Source: Pseudogracilibacillus auburnensis (GTDB lineage Bacteria > Bacillota > Bacilli > Bacillales > Amphibacillaceae). From it: a DNA stretch of 64,000 bases. Of the stretch, positions 18,495-26,036 are shown in pieces (within the stretch, counting starts at the first letter, position 1; every line of letters begins with the position of its first letter). The notes under the pieces were generated by a model. That model was given only the letters and a program-made list of their open reading frames with translations. It was not told the DNA's origin and did no database searches. The position numbers and the translations under genes are program-made. The DNA is taken from positions 1-64,000 of the forward strand of contig NZ_QJJQ01000006.1 in assembly GCF_003201975.1 (NCBI RefSeq), given 5' to 3'.

Positions 18495-19049
18495 TCATTT
18501 TGTTGCTGTATATAATATATTTGCTGATTGAAGTCGATTACGTACGAGGACACCGATCCAACCTGCAAGAAAAGCTTTAATGATTCCAACGATGATAAAA
18601 GGAGCGAATCCACCTAAAAATGCTGCTGTCCAAGTGAGACCTGCTACAAACTTTAACCAAAATGTTCCGAAAGTTAACGTAATAAACATACCAATTACAT
18701 TAGCGATAAACGCGTTAATTACAGTAAAGCTAGTTTTCTCTAAATATAGACCAATGATAAACGTAGTTGGGATGAATCCAATTAAAAAGCCCCCTGTAGG
18801 TCCAAAAATAACACCAAGACCTGAAGTCATTTGTGCAAAAACGGGGACACCGATAGCCCCAATAATGAGGTAAAGAATCGATGATAGTGTGCCATATCTA
18901 GAGCCTAAAATAGTGGCAGCAAGTCCAATTGCCAATGTTTGCCCTGTAATTGGCACAAGTGGTAATGGAATAGTTACTTGTGCAAGGATTCCAATGATTG
19001 CAGCAAATAATGCTGTTACAATCATCATTTGTAATTTCGAATGATTCAT
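18495..19049 (-). CDS. bioY: Biotin transporter S component BioY
   Basis: A 184-residue membrane protein with six helices. Signature segments are VTIPLPLVPITGQTLAIGLA (residues ~27-46), GAIGVPVFAQMTSGLGVIFGPTGGFLIGF (~62-90) and a final GWIGVLVR. BioY binds biotin and works with a shared ECF module or alone. The start is ATG 19049 with AAGGAG upstream; the longer open frame to 19412 runs over the divergent lipoprotein gene and is not coding. An imperfect BirA-type operator lies at 19075-19102, suggesting repression by biotin. The ECF ATPase and T component at 29-31 kb are dedicated to another S component. Confidence 0.94.
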   Translation of the reverse strand: MNHSKLQMMIVTALFAAIIGILAQVTIPLPLVPITGQTLAIGLAATILGSRYGTLSSILYLIIGAIGVPVFAQMTSGLGVIFGPTGGFLIGFIPTTFIIGLYLEKTSFTVINAFIANVIGMFITLTFGTFWLKFVAGLTWTAAFLGGFAPFIIVGIIKAFLAGWIGVLVRNRLQSANILYTATK

Positions 19050-19074
19050 TGTCGTAACTCCTTTTGTTATTGTA

Positions 19075-19102
19075 TGTAAACCGAAACAAATATGAGTCAA
19101 CA
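19075..19102 (-). promoter_or_regulatory. Possible BirA operator and promoter of bioY
   Basis: TGTAAACC (19075-19082) and AGTCAACA (19095-19102) form imperfect inverted halves separated by 12 bases, resembling the Gram-positive BirA site TGTTAACC...GGTTAACA. On the minus strand the right half also contains a -35-like TTGACT. Its position immediately upstream of bioY supports biotin-dependent repression, but two to three mismatches leave doubt. Confidence 0.4.
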
Positions 19103-19176
19103 CACTTACTAGAATACGAGAAACTGGAAAAAATGTCAAGCAGAATTTACACGTATATAGCAACGGAGGTGTAGCT

Positions 19177-19512
19177 TTGTTTCGTTTTAGTACCATTATT
19201 ATGATAGGTTGTTTACTATTTGTATTAACAGGATGTAGTTCGGGCGAAAAGATAGAAGGATATATATTAGAAAATAATGATGGGGAAATTCTTTTTGCAG
19301 AAAATGCATCAGAGGAAGAATATGGAACATGGAAAGAATTGTCTTTTAATGAATTAACGGAATTATCACCTGGTCCATCGCTAATCGTTATTACGTATGA
19401 AGGAGAAAACAATTTGCAACCAGGAGACCATGTATGGATTATGATAGATGGCGATATCGCGGCGTCTTATCCAGCACAAGCCGAAGCGAAAAAAATGGGA
19501 CAAATTGAATAA
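19177..19512 (+). CDS. Small DUF3221-like lipoprotein
   Basis: A 111-residue lipoprotein. The signal peptide MFRFSTIIMIGCLLFVLTGC ends in a lipobox LTGC at residue 20, followed by SSGEKIEGYILENNDGEIL. The mature part is a short beta-rich domain with a repeated acidic character and a closing AEAKKMGQ. The EGYIL..NDGEILFA start and QPGDHVWIMIDGDI segment resemble DUF3221 proteins of Bacillaceae, which are of unknown function. The start is TTG 19177 seven bases after GGAGG. It is divergent from bioY and has its own terminator; there is no functional link evident. Confidence 0.75.
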   Translation: MFRFSTIIMIGCLLFVLTGCSSGEKIEGYILENNDGEILFAENASEEEYGTWKELSFNELTELSPGPSLIVITYEGENNLQPGDHVWIMIDGDIAASYPAQAEAKKMGQIE

Positions 19513-19513
19513 A

Positions 19514-19544
19514 CCTCTCCACAAAAGATGGGAGAGGCGTTTTT
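19514..19544. terminator. Terminator between lipoprotein gene and purU
   Basis: CCTCTCC and GGAGAGG pair around ACAAAAGATG, with TTTTT following on the plus strand. Two bases separate it from the lipoprotein stop codon, and it may also serve convergent purU. Confidence 0.88.
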
Positions 19545-19545
19545 G

Positions 19546-20433
19546 TTAATGGAAGACGATTGTTTTATTATCTTTTACGATAATTCGATCTTGTAAATGC
19601 CACTTTACAGCTCTAGCAAGTACACGTCTTTCCACTTGTTGACCAATTTTCTTTAATGTAGGAACATTGTCACGGTGATCTACTCGTTCAATATCTTGAT
19701 CAATAATAGGACCTTCATCAAGGTCATTTGTGACGTAATGGGAAGTAGCTCCAATTAATTTTACTCCTCGTTCATACGCTCGTTCATATGGATGGGCTCC
19801 AATAAATGCTGGTAAGAATGAATGGTGAATATTAATAATTTTATTTGGAAACTTTTCAACAAACTTAGGTGTTAAAATTTGCATATATCTAGCTAAAATG
19901 ATGACATCAATTTTATACTTATACATTAACTCAACTTGTTTTGCTTCAACTTCTTTTCGAATATCTTTATTTGCAGGTATATAATAAAAAGGGATTCCCA
20001 ATGATTCCACAATCTCTTGTGCTTCTTTATGGTTACTGATAACGAGTGGGATATCTGTCTCAAGGTCGCCACTTTGCCATTCCCAAAGGAGCTCAAGTAA
20101 ACAATGAATTTCTTTAGATACAAAAATGGCGCTACGCTTTTTCGTTTCATTATATGTAAAAGTAAAGTCCATTTTAAAATTTTTAGCTAACTCTTGGAAA
20201 TCTTCTTCCATTTGTTTCCGTTTACTTAAAAGTCCTTCACAATAAAATTCAAAGCGAATATAAAACATTCTACTTGGATCATCACTTGAATATTGACTTG
20301 ACTCCATAATATCTGCGCCATGTTCAAATAAAAACTTTGATAAGGCAGCAACAATTCCTGGTTTATCAGGACATTTTACTAATAATCGTCCAATATTCTC
20401 TTTATTTCGATAGTACTGTGTATAAATTGACAT
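19546..20433 (-). CDS. purU: Formyltetrahydrofolate deformylase
   Basis: A 295-residue cytosolic enzyme that hydrolyses 10-formyl-THF to formate and THF, balancing one-carbon pools. The N-terminal ACT domain (residues ~15-90, LLVKCPDKPGIVAALSKFL) is followed by a formyltransferase-like domain with ISNHKEA near 132, the catalytic region INIHHSFLPAFIGAHPYERA near 207-226 (His-Ser-Phe-Leu-Pro), and GATSHYVTNDLDEGPII near 235-250, where the Asp is catalytic. Length fits the family (~280-300). It stands alone on the minus strand, apparently from its own promoter. Confidence 0.96.
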   Translation of the reverse strand: MSIYTQYYRNKENIGRLLVKCPDKPGIVAALSKFLFEHGADIMESSQYSSDDPSRMFYIRFEFYCEGLLSKRKQMEEDFQELAKNFKMDFTFTYNETKKRSAIFVSKEIHCLLELLWEWQSGDLETDIPLVISNHKEAQEIVESLGIPFYYIPANKDIRKEVEAKQVELMYKYKIDVIILARYMQILTPKFVEKFPNKIINIHHSFLPAFIGAHPYERAYERGVKLIGATSHYVTNDLDEGPIIDQDIERVDHRDNVPTLKKIGQQVERRVLARAVKWHLQDRIIVKDNKTIVFH

Positions 20434-20509
20434 TTTTTCACGACTCCTTAAAAAACTTGGCTTATCACTACGATTTTTTATAGCGAAAGCTTTAGTTACA
20501 CTGATGCAG

Positions 20510-20540
20510 TAAGAAACTTTTAAAGTTTGATACTTTCTTA
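20510..20540. repeat. Short TAAGAAAC...TTTCTTA hairpin
   Basis: A short palindromic hairpin built on TAAGAAA and TTTCTTA. Similar hairpins (TAAGAAAG/CTTTCTTA) occur at 15000-15021, 37191-37214 and 43165-43183, always beside the GC-rich repeat modules, so it seems to be another component of that repeat family. Confidence 0.45.
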
Positions 20541-20896
20541 TCTGCTAAAAATTTTACTTATATAAGTATACAGATTGTCTATGATGTTTGTCATTTCTAA
20601 ACGTATTTTATTGCATTGTGTATGCTCTGGTCTAGGAGAATTAGAGTCCCTTGGTTAGAGTTACACAAATAATCATGTAGAAATTGTATGAGATAACAAG
20701 CCTTTGATCATATCGTCCTAAATGAAGGTTAGTGCAACTTTCCAACTTTTCACGATGTACAATCCTACGTATCTAAAGATCCCGCTGGAATGATTAGCCC
20801 CTATTCGTGGTCTATTTATCCACTTACACCTCATACTTGGGTACGATTATTAACTTAACATTTGTACAAGGAGGCCGTTTTTTCTTCAGGCAGGTT

Positions 20897-21120
20897 AAGT
20901 ATGCGACGTCCTGGGATCCCACTAAATGCTCGTCTCACCAAAAAGCATTGTTGCAACACCTGGGACTGGGACTGCGCTTACTCGTCCCATCGAAGTGCAT
21001 TTGCGATTACTCTTCCGCCGTAGAAATTTGCACTAGCACGTTCTGGGGCTGCGTATTTACTCGCCCCATCGAAGACCTTTGCGACTGCGCTTACTCGTCG
21101 CAATAAACATTGTCATTCGG
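20897..21120 (+). repeat. GC-rich cargo repeat block
   Basis: Contains several degenerate iterations of the module GGGACTGCGCTTACTCGTCC, CATCGAAG, CATTTGCGA, TACTCG, and ends with GCGCTTACTCGTCGCAATAA ACATTG, all shared with 2769-3046 and 57173-57569. Terminal inverted repeats were not found, so this may be a decayed element. Open frames through it are chance. Apart from repeats, 20434-21464 contains no supported gene. Confidence 0.65.
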
Positions 21121-21275
21121 AGGCTGCAGCCGTGCCCGCGTTAAAGGAGACACTGAGAAAGCAAGTGAAAACGTAGCTTAAACAGATGTCGTTCTTATGC
21201 CTGTGGTGAAAACGACTGTCCGAAGCGCAAATCAACGTTGCTGTGACTATGTTTGTAGACAAAATATCAAATTAA

Positions 21276-21461
21276 GTTACTGCACAGTTTATTTCAAATA
21301 CGTGATAATAGCAACAAACGTAACGAAAAGAGCAAGTGGAGTCTAAATATAAACAGATTGCTTCTGAGCAAAAAGTTCATCCAAAGTCAACTTAAGCACT
21401 GTATCTTTATCCCTCATTCTACGAAGACTGTTTTGTCCGTTTCACTCTACGAAAGTTGACT
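21276..21461. repeat. ~190-bp dispersed repeat, copy 2
   Basis: Near-identical to 283-473 with scattered differences, beginning GTTACTGCACAGTTTATTTC and ending GAAAGTTGACT. An internal inverted pair, AGTCAACTT and AAGTTGACT, can fold. It lies three bases beyond the rtcB stop codon, so it could shape the rtcB 3' end, and it directly follows another repeat block as copy 1 also does. Confidence 0.7.
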
Positions 21462-21464
21462 GAA

Positions 21465-22649
21465 TTAATCACTTGCCATCACGACACCGATTGGCTTTAA
21501 GATATGTAGAACTTCAATCGTTCCTTTGTGTGCATCAAGCACTTCTTGTAATTTTCGGTAAACGAACGGGCTTTCATCTGTTCCGGCTCCTCTTAATTCC
21601 ACACCAAATTTTTCAACGGCTTTTTTCATTTGCTCCTCCGTAATTGCTCCTCCACGGCGAGTACGGGTTCGCCAGTTCATCCGACCAGCTGCCTTCGTTC
21701 GACTCATGATTCGTCCGGCACCATGAACCGTACTATAAAATGCCTCTCTACTCTTTTCAGAGTCTACCCCTCGTAAAATAACTGATATATCAGCCATACT
21801 TCCACCGACAAAACCACGTTGCCCTGGAAAAGCTGGTGTAGCGCCTTTGCGAACGACAATATACTCTTTGCCGAAATGGTTTTCTTTCCAAGCAAAATTA
21901 TGGTGATTATGCACTTCATCTACGGCTTTTGCATTAAGGATATCGAGTACTTGATTAATCACATGATCCCTGCCAGCATATGCATAACGTCCCGCTAGGT
22001 TCATGGCTCGAAAATACATCTGTCCCAATTCACTATCTAGTTCAAAAAGGGTTGGAGGTGTTTCCATCGATTCTCCAGGTGGACGATCCGAGAATGCTCG
22101 ATCATTTGCTAAGTTTAAAAAACCTGTAGCAGTTCGGTGACCAAGACCTCTACTTCCGAAATGATTTCCAACCCAAACAGCTGCTGTTTTTTCATCGATC
22201 AGTATATCAACATAATGATTTCCTGATCCAGTCGTTCCAAGTTGAGCCCTTGCTAATGCTTTTAGATCATCGTGTTCATGATTTCCAATTTCACGATATA
22301 CATCCCAATCACTGTCATCAAATATCTCATGATCTACTCGAACCGGATTCTTTTTTCCAAATCCAAATGGAATTTTCTTTTCAACTTCATCCATAATTTG
22401 AGAAAGATTATTTTTTATATCATCATAAACTAAGTTTGTTTTTACTGCTTTATTTCCACAAGCAATATCATAGCCAACACCGGATGGAGATATTTGTCCA
22501 TCATAAACAACCACTCCACCAACTGGTTGTGAGTAACCATAGTGACCATCGGCGCATAAAACTCCACCTGTAACATTCCCAGTTTGTAAACAATGATGAA
22601 ACTGTCTTATTGTGTCTTCTTCATGATTGCCAAAAATCCTTTTTTTCAA
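21465..22649 (-). CDS. rtcB: RtcB-family RNA ligase
   Basis: A 394-residue protein of the RtcB family, which joins 2',3'-cyclic phosphate (or 3'-phosphate) and 5'-hydroxyl RNA ends using GTP and manganese. Visible are the metal-binding GVGYDIACGNKAV (residues ~56-68, Cys ligand), TTGSGNHYVDI near 135-145, a His-containing VGNHFGSRGLGH near 160-172, and HNHHNFAWKENH near 240. The guanylylated His is probably in YSTVHGAGRIMSR near 305-318. It is slightly short compared with E. coli RtcB (408). The start is TTG 22649 after AGGAGGGG. No rtcA or archease gene is adjacent, but a minus-strand hairpin at 22695-22718 precedes it. Confidence 0.92.
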   Translation of the reverse strand: MKKRIFGNHEEDTIRQFHHCLQTGNVTGGVLCADGHYGYSQPVGGVVVYDGQISPSGVGYDIACGNKAVKTNLVYDDIKNNLSQIMDEVEKKIPFGFGKKNPVRVDHEIFDDSDWDVYREIGNHEHDDLKALARAQLGTTGSGNHYVDILIDEKTAAVWVGNHFGSRGLGHRTATGFLNLANDRAFSDRPPGESMETPPTLFELDSELGQMYFRAMNLAGRYAYAGRDHVINQVLDILNAKAVDEVHNHHNFAWKENHFGKEYIVVRKGATPAFPGQRGFVGGSMADISVILRGVDSEKSREAFYSTVHGAGRIMSRTKAAGRMNWRTRTRRGGAITEEQMKKAVEKFGVELRGAGTDESPFVYRKLQEVLDAHKGTIEVLHILKPIGVVMASD

Positions 22650-22694
22650 CGTATTTCACCCCTCCTATCTTATTATACATAAATATTAAAAGAG

Positions 22695-22718
22695 TCCCAT
22701 GTTTTCAAGGTTCATGGG
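22695..22718 (-). terminator. Minus-strand hairpin upstream of rtcB
   Basis: On the minus strand CCCATG and CATGGG pair around ACCTTGAAAA, then ACTCTTTT follows. It stands 46 bases before the rtcB start, so it would act either as the end of an upstream minus-strand transcript or as an attenuator in the rtcB leader. No known riboswitch was recognised upstream. Confidence 0.4.
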
Positions 22719-22809
22719 GTAATTATCCATAAAGATAATTACTTTCCATTGATATTTTTAGCAATTACGTTTATCATGTATATAAAGCTGCGATGTTCGT
22801 AATTTACTT

Positions 22810-22970
22810 AAGTTTAACCTCTAAACAAGAATTAGGGAGTTTTAATCGAGAGCCAAATGTCATGCCTCGTTTGTGTGGAAGACAGGAAGTTCTCTGCGGA
22901 CACCCACTTAGTAAAGTGGTGGTTAAAACTTTTTAATTTATTACGACATTGTGGCTCTTTCCTTTTTAAA
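22810..22970 (+). ncRNA. Structured RNA candidate, possibly 6S-like
   Basis: No protein frame spans this stretch, yet it is rich in complementary segments. AAGTTTAACC (22810-22819) can pair with GGTTAAAACTT (22921-22931). Alternatively GAGAGCCAAATGTC pairs almost fully with GACATTGTGGCTCTT near 22944-22960, followed by CCTTTTT. A compact hairpin CCACTT-AGTA-AAGTGG sits at about 22913-22919. The segment GGGAGTTTTAATCGA recalls the product-RNA template region of Bacillus 6S-1 RNA, but the length is short for 6S. Identity is uncertain. A terminator at 22991-23021 could end the transcript. Confidence 0.4.
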
Positions 22971-22990
22971 AAAAGTTTATGTCTATACAT

Positions 22991-23021
22991 CCGCTCCTAT
23001 ATTGCATAAGGGCGGTTTTTT
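22991..23021 (+). terminator. Intrinsic terminator after the structured RNA region
   Basis: CCGCTC pairs with GGGCGG (one G-T pair) around a 13-base loop, followed by TTTTTT. No plus-strand gene lies upstream for kilobases, so it supports a short untranslated transcript from about 22.8 kb. The 200 bases between it and the exporter gene show no other element. Confidence 0.65.
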
Positions 23022-23231
23022 AATGAGTAAGAAATGGAAAAAGAGACAGGGATACGATTTTTTAGGAGTATTTGTAAATACGACCTCTTCCAAGTTGTCT
23101 TTAGAATGATACTGAATGGCTCAAATTTAGGTCTTATGAACAATAATAAATTCATAGAATGAGCAAAAAACTAAAAGAATATCAAAAAAGATATATAATA
23201 GTGACATACTCAAAAAGCGGGAGTTGAATTT

Positions 23232-24665
23232 GTGGCAAAGTTTACGACAAAAAATGAAGAGCAGTTTAACAAGAAGTCGATTGTAGCTATTTTGCTTGCA
23301 GGTACATTTTTAGCAATATTAAATCAAACGTTATTAATAACAGCAACACCACATATAATGATCGAATTTAATTTATCAGAGAATTCTGGACAGTGGGTTA
23401 CGACAATCTTTATGTTAGTGAATGGGATTATGATTCCGATTACAGCTTTTTTAATGGAAACGTTTACGTCGAGACGATTATTTTTTGTGTCCATGGCTAT
23501 TTTTATTATTGGGACAATTGTTTGTGCCGTTTGTTTAAACTTTCCAATGTTAATGGTCGGGAGAATTGTACAAGCAGTTGGGGCTGGAATTATGATGCCA
23601 CTTATGATGACAATTTTTATGTTAATTTTTGCGGTTGAAAAAAGAGGGTTTGCTATGGGCATGGCTGGACTTGTTATTTCCTTTGCACCAGCACTTGGGC
23701 CTTCTTTATCAGGATGGTTAATCGAAATTTTACCGTGGCGATCTTTGTTTTATATTATTATTCCACTTTCATTGATCGATTTAATTTTAGCATTTTTCTT
23801 TATGAGAAATATTATTACACGCACTTTTCCAAAAGTGGACTATCTATCTATCATTCTATCCATGTTCGGTTTTGGGGGATTATTGTACGGTTTTAGTAGT
23901 GTAGGAAATTATGGGTGGTCTAATCCTGCCGTAATTATGTCATTGATTATTGGATCGATTACACTTACCATTTTTATCTTTAGACAATTTTCATTAAAAG
24001 AACCAGTATTAGAGTTTCGTGTATTTACATATAAAGTATACACGCTTACAACTGTTATCGGAATGGTTGGATTTATGATGCTTATTGCAGCAGAAACGAT
24101 CCTACCGATTTATATGCAATTGATGGCAGGTTTTACAGCGTTTGAATCGGGATTAATGATTTTACCTGGTGCACTTATTATGGGAATTTTATCGCCATTC
24201 ATCGGAAAAATTTTTGATGCAATTGGTGCAAGATGGTTATTAATTATCGGATTATCGATCATGACAGTAACAACATTGTTTTTCACAAACTTAAGTTCCT
24301 CCACTTCCTTAATTTATTTAGCAACTGTTTTTGCGATACGAATGGTTGGAATTTCGATGGTGATGATGCCATCGACAACTGCTGGACTAAATGTTTTACC
24401 GACGCGGCTAATCCCACATGGAACAGCAATGACAAACACGATGCGTCAAGTGGCAGCCTCGATTGGAACAGCAACACTTGTTACCATTATGTCCGTAACT
24501 GCGCTTGCTCCTAACCACGCTACTGATACAGAAGCGTTGATTCATGGAGTTAATATTGCTTTTTATGTTGCAACTGCAATAACGTTTATTGCGCTTATCT
24601 TATCTTTTTATGTAAAGGATAGAAACGTACGGGCAAATGAGAAAAAATCAGCATCCCAAATGTAA
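23232..24665 (+). CDS. MFS drug exporter, DHA2 (EmrB/LmrB) family
   Basis: A 477-residue transporter with 14 predicted helices. DHA2 motifs are visible: FLAILNQTLLITATPHI (motif D1) at residues ~26-42, QWVTTIFMLVNGIMIPITAFL, and motif C-like GMAGLVISFAPALGPSLSGW near 142-161. Close relatives include B. subtilis LmrB and YhcA, which expel antibiotics such as lincomycin; the substrate here is unassigned. The start is GTG 23232, eight bases after GGGAG. It is monocistronic; no MarR or TetR repressor lies beside it. Confidence 0.9.
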   Translation: MAKFTTKNEEQFNKKSIVAILLAGTFLAILNQTLLITATPHIMIEFNLSENSGQWVTTIFMLVNGIMIPITAFLMETFTSRRLFFVSMAIFIIGTIVCAVCLNFPMLMVGRIVQAVGAGIMMPLMMTIFMLIFAVEKRGFAMGMAGLVISFAPALGPSLSGWLIEILPWRSLFYIIIPLSLIDLILAFFFMRNIITRTFPKVDYLSIILSMFGFGGLLYGFSSVGNYGWSNPAVIMSLIIGSITLTIFIFRQFSLKEPVLEFRVFTYKVYTLTTVIGMVGFMMLIAAETILPIYMQLMAGFTAFESGLMILPGALIMGILSPFIGKIFDAIGARWLLIIGLSIMTVTTLFFTNLSSSTSLIYLATVFAIRMVGISMVMMPSTTAGLNVLPTRLIPHGTAMTNTMRQVAASIGTATLVTIMSVTALAPNHATDTEALIHGVNIAFYVATAITFIALILSFYVKDRNVRANEKKSASQM

Positions 24666-24792
24666 ACCGACAAATTTTTAAACAAAATTTGAATTTCTCG
24701 TGAAAAAACAGTACAGAATCCTCCTTAGACTATTATTCAAAATGGAAGAAAGTTATAATAAGAGTATAACAACTAGAGGAGGAGAGATGAGG

Positions 24793-25707
24793 ATGAAACA
24801 GAAGAAATTATGGATACTTTTATTCGTTTCGTTATTTGTGATTATAGGTTGTACAGCAAAAGAGAATAAAGAAAGCATACAAGATGACGTAAGTGGCGAA
24901 AATGAGCATACGCCTCCCTCTTTAGAAGAGTTGGATCCTGATGATCCGATGACAGATGCAATTAAATATGGTGAAGAAATTTTTAATGAAACGAATACCG
25001 TACTATCAGATTATGTTGGGAATGAATTATCTTGTCAAAGTTGTCATGCAGATGGTGGACTCTCGAAAAGTTCTTCATTAGTCGGGGTAACGGCAGATTA
25101 TCCACAATATCGACCACGTGAAGGGATCACTTTTACGTTAGAAGACCGAGTCAACGGTTGTATGATTCGTAGTATGAATGGAGAAATGATTCCAAATGAT
25201 AGTGAAGAAATGCGAGCAATGATTTCGTATTTAACGTACATTTCTCAAGGCGTTGAAATTGGTGCAGAAAGACCTTGGGTTGTTGTTAATTCTATGGACG
25301 AAGTGCCTGAACCAAATGTCGAAAATGGCGAGGAATTATACGGGAAGAAAAACTGTCTCACTTGTCATGGCGAAGATGGGGCTGGAACCGGAGCAAATAC
25401 AGGGCCAGCGTTATGGGGGGAAAATTCCTTTAACGATGGAGCTGGAATGGGACGTTTAACGAAAATGGCAGGATACTTGCAAAACAATATGCCGATTGGT
25501 GCAGAATATGAGTTATCAGATCAAGAAGCGGCCGATTTAGCAGCATTTATTTTAGCGCAAGACCGTCCAGTTTGGGAAGGGCATGACGATGACTTTCCGC
25601 ATGGTAAAAGACCAACTGATATTATTACAAAAGATCGCCGTGAAAAAATTCAAAATGGGGAATTTGACTGGACTGAGATTGAAAATGTTGTCCCAGCAAA
25701 ACACTAA
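24793..25707 (+). CDS. Dihaem cytochrome c lipoprotein, TsdA-like thiosulfate dehydrogenase
   Basis: A 304-residue lipoprotein with lipobox VIIGC (Cys ~18). It has two CXXCH haem sites: LSCQSCHADGG and NCLTCHGEDG. Between them, TADYPQYRPREG and DRVNGCMIRSMNG match TsdA, where the Cys in this second block is the unusual axial ligand of the first haem. GPALWGENSFNDGAGMGRL and a late NNMPIGAEY also fit TsdA. TsdA oxidises thiosulfate to tetrathionate, or the reverse. The start is taken as ATG 24793 (MKQKK); ATG 24787 is possible. No other sulfur-oxidation gene is nearby, so the direction of catalysis is open. It should be exposed on the outer face of the membrane. Confidence 0.82.
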   Translation: MKQKKLWILLFVSLFVIIGCTAKENKESIQDDVSGENEHTPPSLEELDPDDPMTDAIKYGEEIFNETNTVLSDYVGNELSCQSCHADGGLSKSSSLVGVTADYPQYRPREGITFTLEDRVNGCMIRSMNGEMIPNDSEEMRAMISYLTYISQGVEIGAERPWVVVNSMDEVPEPNVENGEELYGKKNCLTCHGEDGAGTGANTGPALWGENSFNDGAGMGRLTKMAGYLQNNMPIGAEYELSDQEAADLAAFILAQDRPVWEGHDDDFPHGKRPTDIITKDRREKIQNGEFDWTEIENVVPAKH

Positions 25708-25745
25708 AATAAAGGCGAGGACAAAAGTGTTTTAATCATAGAAAG

Positions 25746-25796
25746 ATCCGAACGATGATTCAAATTTCTTCAATAAAAATGATCATTCGTTCGGAT
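25746..25796 (+). terminator. Long hairpin after the cytochrome gene
   Basis: ATCCGAACGATGAT pairs with ATCATTCGTTCGGAT around an A/T-rich loop, 39 bases beyond the stop. The trailing T tract is poor, yet the stem is strong. The remaining sequence to 26036 contains only GC-richer repeat-like debris (around 25870-25945). Confidence 0.6.
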
Positions 25797-26036
25797 TATT
25801 CATTTGGCTGTTTTTCAAATGTGTTTACCAATTGTCTATAAAATGCGGCATAACTGTTAGATAGGTTGTTTTCCGCTACGGATCATTGCTTTCACAGTGT
25901 CTTCTTTACCGTGGGCACTGTCTCAGCCTCCTCGGGAAACATAAAACAAAAGTATTCAGACACAAAGCATTCCAAGTATACCGAGACTCCTATAGGAAGT
26001 AAAATACTTCCCCATTATTTTTCGGCTACAAATTAA

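Noticed and set aside
19050-19412. N-terminal extension of bioY by 121 residues
   Set aside because: It runs antisense through the divergent lipoprotein gene; AAGGAG and family length place the start at 19049.
23022-23110. 28-codon frame beginning MSKKWKKRQGYDFLG
   Set aside because: No ribosome site precedes it (only the terminator T run), and no terminator or conservation supports it.
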